Below, in pieces: positions 1 through 5,309 of a stretch of DNA of 6,998 nucleotides. Within the stretch, counting starts at the first letter, position 1. Every line of letters starts with the position of its first letter. The notes beneath the pieces are model-generated. The model searched no databases, was not told the origin of the DNA, and saw nothing but the letters and a program-made list of their open reading frames with translations. Both the position numbers and the translations under genes were made by a program. Source of the DNA: an uncultured Eubacteriales bacterium (lineage in GTDB: Bacteria; Bacillota; Clostridia; Oscillospirales; CAG-272); NCBI GenBank assembly GCA_900321265.1, contig ONVJ01000199.1:1-6998 (forward strand), read 5' to 3'.

Positions 1-11
1 AATTATTGAAT

Positions 12-43
12 TGGCGGACCTGATGTATTCCAAATGTCCGCAA
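12..43 (-). promoter_or_regulatory. Hairpin in the leader of the leftward transcript
   Basis: GCGGAC (14-19) and GTCCGC (36-41) are perfect inverted arms around a 16-base loop. Allowing one bulged base, the pairing extends by two A-T pairs. It lies about 25 bases downstream of the predicted start of the leftward transcript, so it would be in its 5' leader. There is no T run beyond it within the window, so it is not a recognisable terminator. It could be an attenuator arm or an operator; nothing decides. Confidence 0.35.
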
Positions 44-74
44 TATCTCCTAAAAAACATTTGGGATTGTCCTC

Positions 75-103
75 ATTATAAGATATTTCTTTAAAAATGT
101 CAA
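75..103 (-). promoter_or_regulatory. Perfect consensus sigma-A promoter firing leftward
   Basis: Read on the minus strand, TTGACA (98-103) and TATAAT (75-80) are separated by exactly 17 bases, so both hexamers match the housekeeping consensus. Transcription would start near position 68 and leave the window at its left edge. The gene it serves is not in view. An ATG at 58-60 opens a frame to the window edge (20 codons) but would have almost no leader, so I do not call it as a gene. The surrounding DNA is AT-rich, which favours both true promoters and chance matches, but a double perfect hexamer with ideal spacing is uncommon. Confidence 0.7.
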
Positions 104-168
104 GAGGAATTGAAAAAAATATACATTTTGCCGCAAAAAAGCATCGAAAAACAAAAAGATGATAACTT

Positions 169-198
169 TTTAAAGTAGCAAATGAGTATAATTATAGT
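169..198 (+). promoter_or_regulatory. Weak candidate promoter for the small ORF/RNA at 246
   Basis: A TATAAT (187-192) overlaps a second -10-like TATAGT (193-198). The best upstream partner is TTTAAA at 169-174, 18 bases before TATAGT, matching four of six -35 positions. Transcription would begin around 200 and run into the small open frame at 246. The -35 is poor and the region is very AT-rich, so this could be chance. Confidence 0.3.
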
Positions 199-204
199 AG
201 GACC

Positions 205-231
205 AAAAAAAAGCAGCGCCCGAAGAGCGGG
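205..231 (-). terminator. Possible weak terminator of the sulfatase transcript
   Basis: On the minus strand, CCCG and CGGG arms (219-231, 5-base loop) are followed after six bases by a run of eight T (205-212). It is the only hairpin plus T-run downstream of the sulfatase stop, about 165 bases after it. The four-pair stem and the gap before the T run make it a poor intrinsic terminator. Confidence 0.25.
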
Positions 232-245
232 GAAAGGAGAAAGTG

Positions 246-395
246 ATGGCACAGAAGACTGCAAGTCCTTATCAGACGTACTGTCTGACTTTCCAGGCGC
301 CACGCCCGGAAAAAGGCGGAACCAATGTACACGATAGCTGGTTCTCATCATCCTTATGCGAACCAGCCTTCACGGCGCTTTTTGCTTTCTCCTGA
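246..395 (+). CDS. Candidate 49-residue small protein, function unknown
   Basis: The frame starts at ATG 246, preceded by a strong ribosome binding site (AAAGGAGA at 234-241, close to ideal spacing), and ends at TGA 393-395. I recognise no family. The product starts MAQKTASPYQTYCLTF, is fairly neutral, has two Cys (residues 13 and 38) and a hydrophobic aromatic C-terminus ending FTALFAFS. No signal peptide or membrane segment is clear. Its stop codon directly abuts the stop of the convergent sulfatase (396-398), so the two transcripts must overlap. The DNA is full of inverted repeats (272-288, 296-306, 337-367), which is unusual inside a short gene. The alternative is a structured RNA or dispersed intergenic repeat in which the frame is incidental. 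The ribosome binding site argues for translation and the hairpins argue against it. Confidence 0.35.
   Translation: MAQKTASPYQTYCLTFQAPRPEKGGTNVHDSWFSSSLCEPAFTALFAFS
296..383 (+). other. Structured segment with nested inverted repeats
   Basis: GGCGCC (296-301) can pair with GGCGCT (374-379, one G-U pair), enclosing a hairpin of GCTGGTTC (337-344) and GAACCAGC (360-367) with a 15-base loop. A T run (379-383) begins at the last base of the closing stem, as in a plus-strand terminator. Just upstream, TCAGAC (272-277) and GTCTGA (283-288) form another small hairpin. Together these suggest a folded plus-strand RNA or a repeat element. I do not recognise a named RNA family. The T run is only five long. 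Confidence 0.3.
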
Positions 396-1955
396 TCACT
401 TGATGAATGTGTGGCTGTCGATCTGGCCCTTGCCGCGGACGTCCTCCTTCGAGCCGTCAAAGCGCGGGTCGACGTAGCGGTCAAACCATTCGGTAAGTCT
501 CTTTTTCAATGCCCCGATCTCGGCTGATCTGGACGGATCGTCTATCAGATTTATCCGTTCTCCCGGGTCGGAGGTGAGATCGTAGAATTCGTTCGGTCCG
601 TCTTCGCCGCGCCAGACGAGCTTCTTTCTGCCCGAGGGGTCTCTGGTCGAGATCATCCTCGTGCCGCCGTATTCGTCAAAGACGACGGCGTCGCTCTGGT
701 CGGGCGATCCGCCGCCACGGAGCTCTTCGGCGAAGCTCTCACCCGGCATGTCGGGGCTCTTTTCAAAATCTATCCCGACGAAGTCGAGCAGCGTTTCAAA
801 GAGATCATAGTGACTGCGGATGTTGGGCAGCACCCGTCCGGCGGGGACGGTTCCCGGGCAGGAGAAGATCGCGGGGACGCAGGTCGAGGTCTCGTACATA
901 TTGACGGGATAGGTCCCGTTCCCCTTGCCGAAGATGCCGTGATGCCCCATGTTGCTTCCGTTGTCGCTCGTGAAAACGACGAGGGTGTCATCCGCAATGC
1001 CGTCCGCCTCGAGTCTGTCGAGAAGCCTGCCCACCTGTGCGTCCATCGCGGTGACGGCGGCGAAATATCCGGTCAGCGATTCCTTCCGGTATTCCGACCA
1101 TGTCTCGCGGATCGGAGCGTATTTCGCTCTTATGAAGCGTACTCCCGGGTGGGGGACCGAGCTCCATTCTGCCCATGTTTTGTCTGCCCCGGGGCTCCAT
1201 TTGTGCGGTGGCTCCTCGGGGATCGAGTCGAAGGGAAGCCCGCGGTAGAGCGACATGTACTCCTCGGGATGGCTGCCTTCCGACCAGGGAGAGTGGGGGG
1301 CGGTGTAGTTAACACAGAGGCAGAAGGGCTTCGATCTGTCGCGCGTCTCAAGGAATTCAAGTGCGTTGTCGGTTATGTAATCGGTAATATATCTTCCGGG
1401 CAGGGGCCGCATTTTTCCGTCCTCGAGCACGACCTGGAAGTAGTAGTCGCCCCCGCCGATGGCGAGAGTCTTCCAGAAGTCCTCCATGCCGGCCTGAGGC
1501 TGCTCGGCAGCACCGATATGCCACTTCCCGGAGATCCCGCATGTGTAACCGTTTTCTTTCAGAACCTCTGTAAACGTCCTGTGGCCGTCGAGGTATCGTA
1601 TAGCGCGGTCGCCCTTGAGGGCGTGTTTAGGCCAGCGGTAGTCGAAGGGGGGATCGTCATCGGCAAAGGCCGCCAGCAGATCGTCCGAGCAGCAGTTCTC
1701 GTCGATGAGACCCTTGTCGAGCCAGTCGTGTATCCCGTGTTCAGACGGGATCTTTCCGGTCAGTATCGAGGCTCTCGCGGGCGAGCATACCGGCGAGACG
1801 CAGTAGAAGTTTTCGTATCTCGTGCCCGACGCGGCAAGGCGGTCGAGATTCGGGGTGATTATGTCGTCGTTCCCCGCGCAGTGCATCGCCCAGGCGCCCT
1901 GATCGTCGGTAAGTATGAAAAGGATGTTGCGAGGTGTTTTTTTGTTTTCGCTCAT
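396..1955 (-). CDS. Cys-type cytoplasmic sulfatase (formylglycine-dependent)
   Basis: This 519-residue protein is a full-length type I sulfatase, which hydrolyses sulfate esters using formylglycine made from an active-site Cys. The signature C57-S-P-A-R61, continuing to L65-T-G67, matches the family motif exactly; it is the Cys type, so in an anaerobe it should be matured by a radical-SAM anSME enzyme, which is not in the window. Other visible family residues are the metal-binding D17-D18, K144 and H146 in GKWHIG, H221 in TAPHSPW, D331-N332 in the second metal motif, H339 and K344. The C-terminal subdomain carries the typical EFYDLTSDPGE block (456-466). Length is normal for the family. The N-terminus MSENKKTPRN has no signal peptide, so the enzyme should act in the cytoplasm on imported or already cleaved substrate. 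The start at 1955 is supported by GGAG nine bases upstream and a strong promoter. The substrate cannot be read from the sequence: arylsulfate, choline sulfate and sulfated sugars are all possible. Confidence 0.96.
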   Translation of the reverse strand: MSENKKTPRNILFILTDDQGAWAMHCAGNDDIITPNLDRLAASGTRYENFYCVSPVCSPARASILTGKIPSEHGIHDWLDKGLIDENCCSDDLLAAFADDDPPFDYRWPKHALKGDRAIRYLDGHRTFTEVLKENGYTCGISGKWHIGAAEQPQAGMEDFWKTLAIGGGDYYFQVVLEDGKMRPLPGRYITDYITDNALEFLETRDRSKPFCLCVNYTAPHSPWSEGSHPEEYMSLYRGLPFDSIPEEPPHKWSPGADKTWAEWSSVPHPGVRFIRAKYAPIRETWSEYRKESLTGYFAAVTAMDAQVGRLLDRLEADGIADDTLVVFTSDNGSNMGHHGIFGKGNGTYPVNMYETSTCVPAIFSCPGTVPAGRVLPNIRSHYDLFETLLDFVGIDFEKSPDMPGESFAEELRGGGSPDQSDAVVFDEYGGTRMISTRDPSGRKKLVWRGEDGPNEFYDLTSDPGERINLIDDPSRSAEIGALKKRLTEWFDRYVDPRFDGSKEDVRGKGQIDSHTFIK

Positions 1956-1987
1956 GATTCGCTGCTCCGCTCAGTAGTTGTTTTGTT

Positions 1988-2016
1988 ATTATACCATATG
2001 CCGGATTTAAAGTCAA
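1988..2016 (-). promoter_or_regulatory. Sulfatase promoter (sigma-A type)
   Basis: On the minus strand, TTGACT (2011-2016) and TATAAT (1988-1993) are 17 bases apart, eleven of twelve consensus positions. A second TTGACA lies nine bases further upstream but is too far from the -10 to be used. Transcription should begin near 1981, giving a leader of about 25 bases with GGAG at 1965-1968 before the ATG. One arm of a spaced inverted repeat lies in the spacer between the two hexamers. Confidence 0.85.
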
Positions 2017-2048
2017 TCTTGTCAAAACCAAAAGCATTCCGGCAATAT
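1996..2048. repeat. Spaced inverted repeat, candidate shared operator
   Basis: ATATGCCGGA (1996-2005) and TCCGGCAATAT (2038-2048) are inverted copies, with one extra A in the right arm; the core TGCCGGA/TCCGGCA is exact. The arms are 32 bases apart, roughly 42 bases centre to centre, close to four helical turns. The left arm sits between the -10 and -35 of the sulfatase promoter and the right arm lies seven bases upstream of the -35 of the plus-strand promoter. That placement would let one regulator control both genes. No regulator gene is in the window. Confidence 0.4.
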
Positions 2049-2054
2049 TATATC

Positions 2055-2083
2055 TTTACTTCCCGTCATAAATATGATATACT
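2055..2083 (+). promoter_or_regulatory. Promoter of the hydrolase lipoprotein gene
   Basis: TTTACT (2055-2060) and TATACT (2078-2083) are 17 bases apart; each differs from consensus by one or two bases. Transcription would start near 2090, giving a leader of about 64 bases, mostly occupied by a strong hairpin. This start would leave the upstream in-frame ATG at 2091 without a ribosome binding site, supporting the start at 2154. It lies back to back with the sulfatase promoter, with 38 bases between the two -35 hexamers. Confidence 0.55.
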
Positions 2084-2104
2084 TATCACGATGAATAAAA
2101 CAAA

Positions 2105-2138
2105 CGGGGCCGGCCTGCCGAATAGGCGGACCGCCCCG
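2105..2138 (+). promoter_or_regulatory. GC-rich hairpin abutting the ribosome binding site
   Basis: CGGGGC (2105-2110) pairs perfectly with GCCCCG (2133-2138). Inside, GG/CC, CC/GG and GCC/GGC pairs stack with three single-base bulges around a GAATA loop (2120-2124), giving about 13 pairs. The last paired base, G2138, is also the first base of the ribosome binding site GGAAGGA (2138-2144). The fold could tune translation or protect the 5' end of the message. No T run follows, so it is not a terminator. Confidence 0.45.
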
Positions 2139-2153
2139 GAAGGATACCGAAAG

Positions 2154-5132
2154 ATGAAGAACAGAAGCAGCTTTATCCGTACAGCGGCGCTCATATGCGC
2201 AGCCGCGATGATATTTACGGGATGCACATCTCTCTCTCCCGGAGGAGATAACACGACCGCGCCAGAAGAGACAGATTCTTTTGTGATCACGACAGATCCG
2301 GCAGATGATACGTCAGGTAGATCAGAGGAGTTGTCGGATGTCACCGGCGAGCCGACGTCGCCCGAAGCAACGACTGCTCCCGAAGTAACTACGTCACCCG
2401 ATGTGACGACGTCTCCCGATGTTACCACCGCTCCCGAAGTGTCAATCGCTCCGGAAGTTACGACCGAACCCGAAGCTACGACAGGGCCCGAAGCAACTAC
2501 GGCTCCCGAGGAGACAACGGCGCACGTCCACGTCTTCGGCGAATGGGTCCGCGTAATCCAGCCCACATGCGAGGGAAAGGGAGTTGATCAGCGTGTCTGC
2601 GAATGCGGCGAGACCGAGACAAAAACCGTCTACGCCAACGGACACCTGAAGATCACCGATCCCGGGACTCCCGCGACCTGCACCTCTGACGGTCTGACCG
2701 ACGGAACGAAGTGCAAGGTGTGCGGCGTCGTGCTTGATAAAAAGCAGGTCATCCCGGCTCTCGGGCACAGCTTCGGATCGAACAATAAGTGCGTCCGCTG
2801 CGGGATCACCGATCCCGATCTCGGAACCCTCCTCTTCTATGAGAACTTTGAGAAATATTCGACGAGCTCGAACAGCGCGACAGTCCTGAATAATCTCGGC
2901 TGGGTAGCCGATTCCCCCGCGAACGGCGCGTACAAGTCGAATACAACAGCCTATTCGATCGTTTCCAAGAACTCTTCAAAGCAGCTTTACCTCAAGAACA
3001 ATACCTCAAGCGGGACCGATTCCTACCTGATCGTCCTGCCTGCGTCGCTGCTCGGCAAATATCATGAGAGCAACTATACATATCAGTTCGATCTGATCTA
3101 CGACGACGCAGCCGCCGCCGACAGGTATATCGCCCTCGTCAGCGACTATAACGGCCCGACCTACAACTCCTTCCACTTCCGCAACCGCGGGACTGCGAAC
3201 AACCAGGTCCACTCGAACGGCACATGGTACACCTATGACGCGAGCGGCGTCGATTACGCTGCGAACACGAACGCGAACTCGATCGTCACAAAGCTTCTCG
3301 GCAAGGCCTACAACGCGAACACACAGGCATTCAAGGGTATCAGCGTCTCGATCAGGTATGTCGTCGACTGGCAGAACGGAAATTCCGTCTATATGCGGGT
3401 AAACACCGCCGGATACCCCGGAAGCGGGAAGTGGACGCTCGTATCGAAATACTCGAAGTCGGGCGGCGCCGGCGCCTTCCTCGATCACAAGAAGTTCGGC
3501 GGAGCGCTCGTGCTGAAGACGGGCGGAAAACAGAACGGATGGATCGACAATATAGTCGTCTGGACCGGGACGGGGGAGGAGCCCTACGACAAATCCACGC
3601 CGAAGTTCAGATCGACCGACACCGGCTGCTCGGGACACCGCTACGCAGGAGCAGGGACCTGCCTCGATCCGAACAAATGCGTCTACTGCGGAGCGCTGTC
3701 TTCGAACAACGCGGGTCATTCCTTCGTATCTGTCGGAATTTCGGGAAACACAGACAAAGTATGCTCGGTATGCGGAACGCTCGAGAGCAATGTCGGCAGC
3801 CGCTGGAAGATAGAGGAAATACCATCCTTCGACGCCGGAACGCTTTCTTCCGACATCTATCTCGCCGGTCAGGGCCCGGGTGATCATGAACTGCCCGGGT
3901 CGAAAGAATCCGAGATGCTGATAGCCTCTTCGGTCAAAGTCGCAGATCTTACCACCTACCGGACGAAGCTTGAGAGCTACGGATACGTCAAGGAGTATTA
4001 CCTTGAGAGAGACGGCAACGTCTACTGCGGCTACTTTAACGGGACACGGCGCGTTTACGCATATTATACGAACAGCTCGAAGGAGATCAGGGTAATCTAC
4101 GATCCGACAGGCGAATCTGTCAGCGGCTTCGGCTACACATACGAAAAGAAGCCGGGTGAGAGGACGGTCGTCTATCAGTACGGTCTTCCGATGAGCGCGA
4201 ACGGATACGGGACAGATTCCTCCTACAACACCGACAGCAAGATCAACTGCGGCATGATGTATGTGATAAAGCTCGCCGACGGAAAGCTTCTTATAATCGA
4301 CGGAGGAGGCTACCAGCAGTTCGACACCGCCGAGATCGACGGGCTCATGGCCTTCATGCGCGAGATCACCGGAAGGACTTCCGGGAAGATCGATATCGCG
4401 GCATGGTATATCACCCACTGCCACAGCGACCACATCGCGGGATTCTCCCTCTTTCTCAAGAAATATTCGTCAAGTCTCAATATCGAGAGGATGATATACA
4501 ACTTCCCGAGCACGATGACCGAAGACGGCGTCCTGTCGGGCCACAAGAGCAACTATCAGAAGCTGATCAACTACATAAAGGATTACGCCGGAAACGTCAG
4601 GTTCCTCAAGATCCACACCGGAATGTCGGTAACCCTCTGCGATCTTACGATAAACTGCATCTATACTCACGAGGATCTCGTCGACAAGAGCACCGGAAAG
4701 ACCAGGATCGCGTCGGATTTCAACAACTCGACGACAGTTTCGAGAATGGACTTTGACGGTTTACGGTTCATGGTCCTCGGCGACGTCAACAAGCCGGGAC
4801 AGACGGTATTCCTCGCCGCAAACTCTGCCGCAACCATGAAGTCCGACATAGTTCAGCTGGCACACCATATGTACAACGATCTGAGTCTGGCCTATCTCGT
4901 CATCCAGGCTCCGGCCGTCTTCGCGCCTCAGTCGGTCGGCGGTGCACAGCGGACATCGACTACAAAAACAGTCTATACGGTTTCAAAGCAGTTTGTCACC
5001 GATATGACGAATCTCTATAAATACGGCGGATCGGGCACCTACGGATATGCGGCAGGCGCCGACGGAAAGCCTGAGCTTGTTTATGCGAGAGATGCCGTCG
5101 ACGGCGGAGGGCATACCGGCTGGAGCTGGTAG
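2154..5132 (+). CDS. Multidomain lipoprotein with C-terminal MBL-fold hydrolase
   Basis: The 992-residue product has a type II signal peptide (MKNRSSFIR, then a hydrophobic stretch and lipobox FTGC with Cys24), so it should be membrane-anchored outside the cell. A Thr/Pro/Glu stalk (about 30-122) is followed by zinc-ribbon-like Cys motifs (C139, C149xC151, C176, C187xxC190, C213xxC216). Next is a probable concanavalin/LamG-like beta domain (about 226-475, opening LLFYENF), more Cys motifs (C492, C503, C509xxC512, C537xxC540), and a metallo-beta-lactamase-fold domain (about 680-960). The last shows D716-GGG, H755-C-H757-S-D759-H760 (HxHxDH), N857-N-S, G-D877 and H904-H905, an order resembling the hydrolase domain of ComEC-like proteins but without membrane helices. 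The start at 2154 fits the signal peptide and GGAAGGA upstream; an in-frame ATG at 2091 would add 21 residues before the signal. The open frame extends far upstream antisense to the sulfatase, which is not coding. Substrate unknown: a phosphoester or other ester is the family expectation. The carbohydrate-binding role of the beta domain is inference. Confidence 0.93.
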   Translation: MKNRSSFIRTAALICAAAMIFTGCTSLSPGGDNTTAPEETDSFVITTDPADDTSGRSEELSDVTGEPTSPEATTAPEVTTSPDVTTSPDVTTAPEVSIAPEVTTEPEATTGPEATTAPEETTAHVHVFGEWVRVIQPTCEGKGVDQRVCECGETETKTVYANGHLKITDPGTPATCTSDGLTDGTKCKVCGVVLDKKQVIPALGHSFGSNNKCVRCGITDPDLGTLLFYENFEKYSTSSNSATVLNNLGWVADSPANGAYKSNTTAYSIVSKNSSKQLYLKNNTSSGTDSYLIVLPASLLGKYHESNYTYQFDLIYDDAAAADRYIALVSDYNGPTYNSFHFRNRGTANNQVHSNGTWYTYDASGVDYAANTNANSIVTKLLGKAYNANTQAFKGISVSIRYVVDWQNGNSVYMRVNTAGYPGSGKWTLVSKYSKSGGAGAFLDHKKFGGALVLKTGGKQNGWIDNIVVWTGTGEEPYDKSTPKFRSTDTGCSGHRYAGAGTCLDPNKCVYCGALSSNNAGHSFVSVGISGNTDKVCSVCGTLESNVGSRWKIEEIPSFDAGTLSSDIYLAGQGPGDHELPGSKESEMLIASSVKVADLTTYRTKLESYGYVKEYYLERDGNVYCGYFNGTRRVYAYYTNSSKEIRVIYDPTGESVSGFGYTYEKKPGERTVVYQYGLPMSANGYGTDSSYNTDSKINCGMMYVIKLADGKLLIIDGGGYQQFDTAEIDGLMAFMREITGRTSGKIDIAAWYITHCHSDHIAGFSLFLKKYSSSLNIERMIYNFPSTMTEDGVLSGHKSNYQKLINYIKDYAGNVRFLKIHTGMSVTLCDLTINCIYTHEDLVDKSTGKTRIASDFNNSTTVSRMDFDGLRFMVLGDVNKPGQTVFLAANSAATMKSDIVQLAHHMYNDLSLAYLVIQAPAVFAPQSVGGAQRTSTTKTVYTVSKQFVTDMTNLYKYGGSGTYGYAAGADGKPELVYARDAVDGGGHTGWSW
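2355..2516 (+). repeat. Nine 18-bp units coding a hexapeptide stalk
   Basis: Nine consecutive in-frame units encode hexapeptides of the form T-x-P-[ED]-x-T (residues 68-121), for example TAPEVT and TSPDVT. The DNA units are diverged mainly at third codon positions, so they are old or under amino-acid selection rather than fresh slippage. The stretch is an extended acidic Thr/Pro stalk that would lift the folded domains away from the membrane. Unit number may vary between strains. Confidence 0.85.
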
Positions 5133-5193
5133 ACCGGATGGCGATTTCTGTGACAACAGCAGAAAAGTTGCGTTTTGCAGTAGTTTTCAGCGT

Positions 5194-5222
5194 TTTATAC
5201 AGCAGTATTAAAATAGTATAAT
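5194..5222 (+). promoter_or_regulatory. Promoter of the GLUG surface protein gene
   Basis: TTTATA (5194-5199) and a perfect TATAAT (5217-5222) are 17 bases apart. Transcription should begin near 5229, leaving a leader of about 80 bases. No convincing terminator lies between the lipoprotein stop (5132) and this promoter, so read-through from upstream may also contribute. The 5133-5193 stretch shows nothing else. Confidence 0.55.
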
Positions 5223-5252
5223 AACTTCAGCGAATAAAAAATCAGGAAAGGA

Positions 5253-5290
5253 CGCTGTATGACCGGCCGTTCCTAATATACAGAGCGGTC
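5253..5290 (+). promoter_or_regulatory. Leader with two mutually exclusive stems
   Basis: CGCTGTAT (5253-5260) can pair with ATACA plus GCG (5278-5287, two-base bulge), eight pairs. Alternatively GACCG (5261-5265) can pair with CGGTC (5286-5290). Both use 5286-5287, so they compete. The first stem buries the ATG of the small upstream frame. This could be a regulatory switch, or two chance pairings. Confidence 0.3.
5259..5276 (+). CDS. Candidate five-codon leader peptide (MTGRS)
   Basis: ATG 5259 is preceded at six bases by AGGAAAGGA (5244-5252), a stronger ribosome binding site than that of the main gene, and the frame stops after five codons at TAA 5274-5276. It is in the same frame as the surface protein gene, which starts 33 bases further on. 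It could couple or limit translation of that gene. The residues show no run of one amino acid that would suggest classic attenuation. At this length it may be incidental. Confidence 0.3.
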   Translation: MTGRS

Positions 5291-5309
5291 TGCGTACTGG
5301 TGAATCATC

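Noticed and set aside
2..94. Open frame entering from the left edge (30 codons to TAA) as the 3' end of a gene
   Set aside because: It is short and AT-rich, matches no family I know, and overlaps a perfect leftward promoter. It cannot be supported without upstream sequence.
100..351. 83-codon minus-strand frame with a hydrophobic segment
   Set aside because: It has no ribosome binding site and no conserved motif, and it overlaps AT-rich promoter-like DNA where Phe/Lys/Ile codons arise by chance.
810..2153. In-frame upstream extension of the lipoprotein frame to give a 1440-residue protein
   Set aside because: It runs antisense through the sulfatase, which has all catalytic motifs. The lipoprotein signal peptide, promoter and ribosome binding site all point to a start at 2154.
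2091..2153. Alternative lipoprotein start at ATG 2091
   Set aside because: It would sit almost at the predicted transcript start with no ribosome binding site, and would put 21 non-hydrophobic residues before the signal peptide.
2355..2516. CRISPR array
   Set aside because: The 18-bp units are contiguous, degenerate and in frame, with no spacers.
2066..2566. Minus-strand frame rich in VVASG/VVTSG repeats
   Set aside because: The repeats are the antisense reading of the Thr/Pro hexapeptide stalk, not an independent protein.
3006..4433. 475-codon open frame on the minus strand
   Set aside because: It is antisense to the beta domain and the MBL region. The composition is a shadow of GC-rich codons, and no family motif is present.
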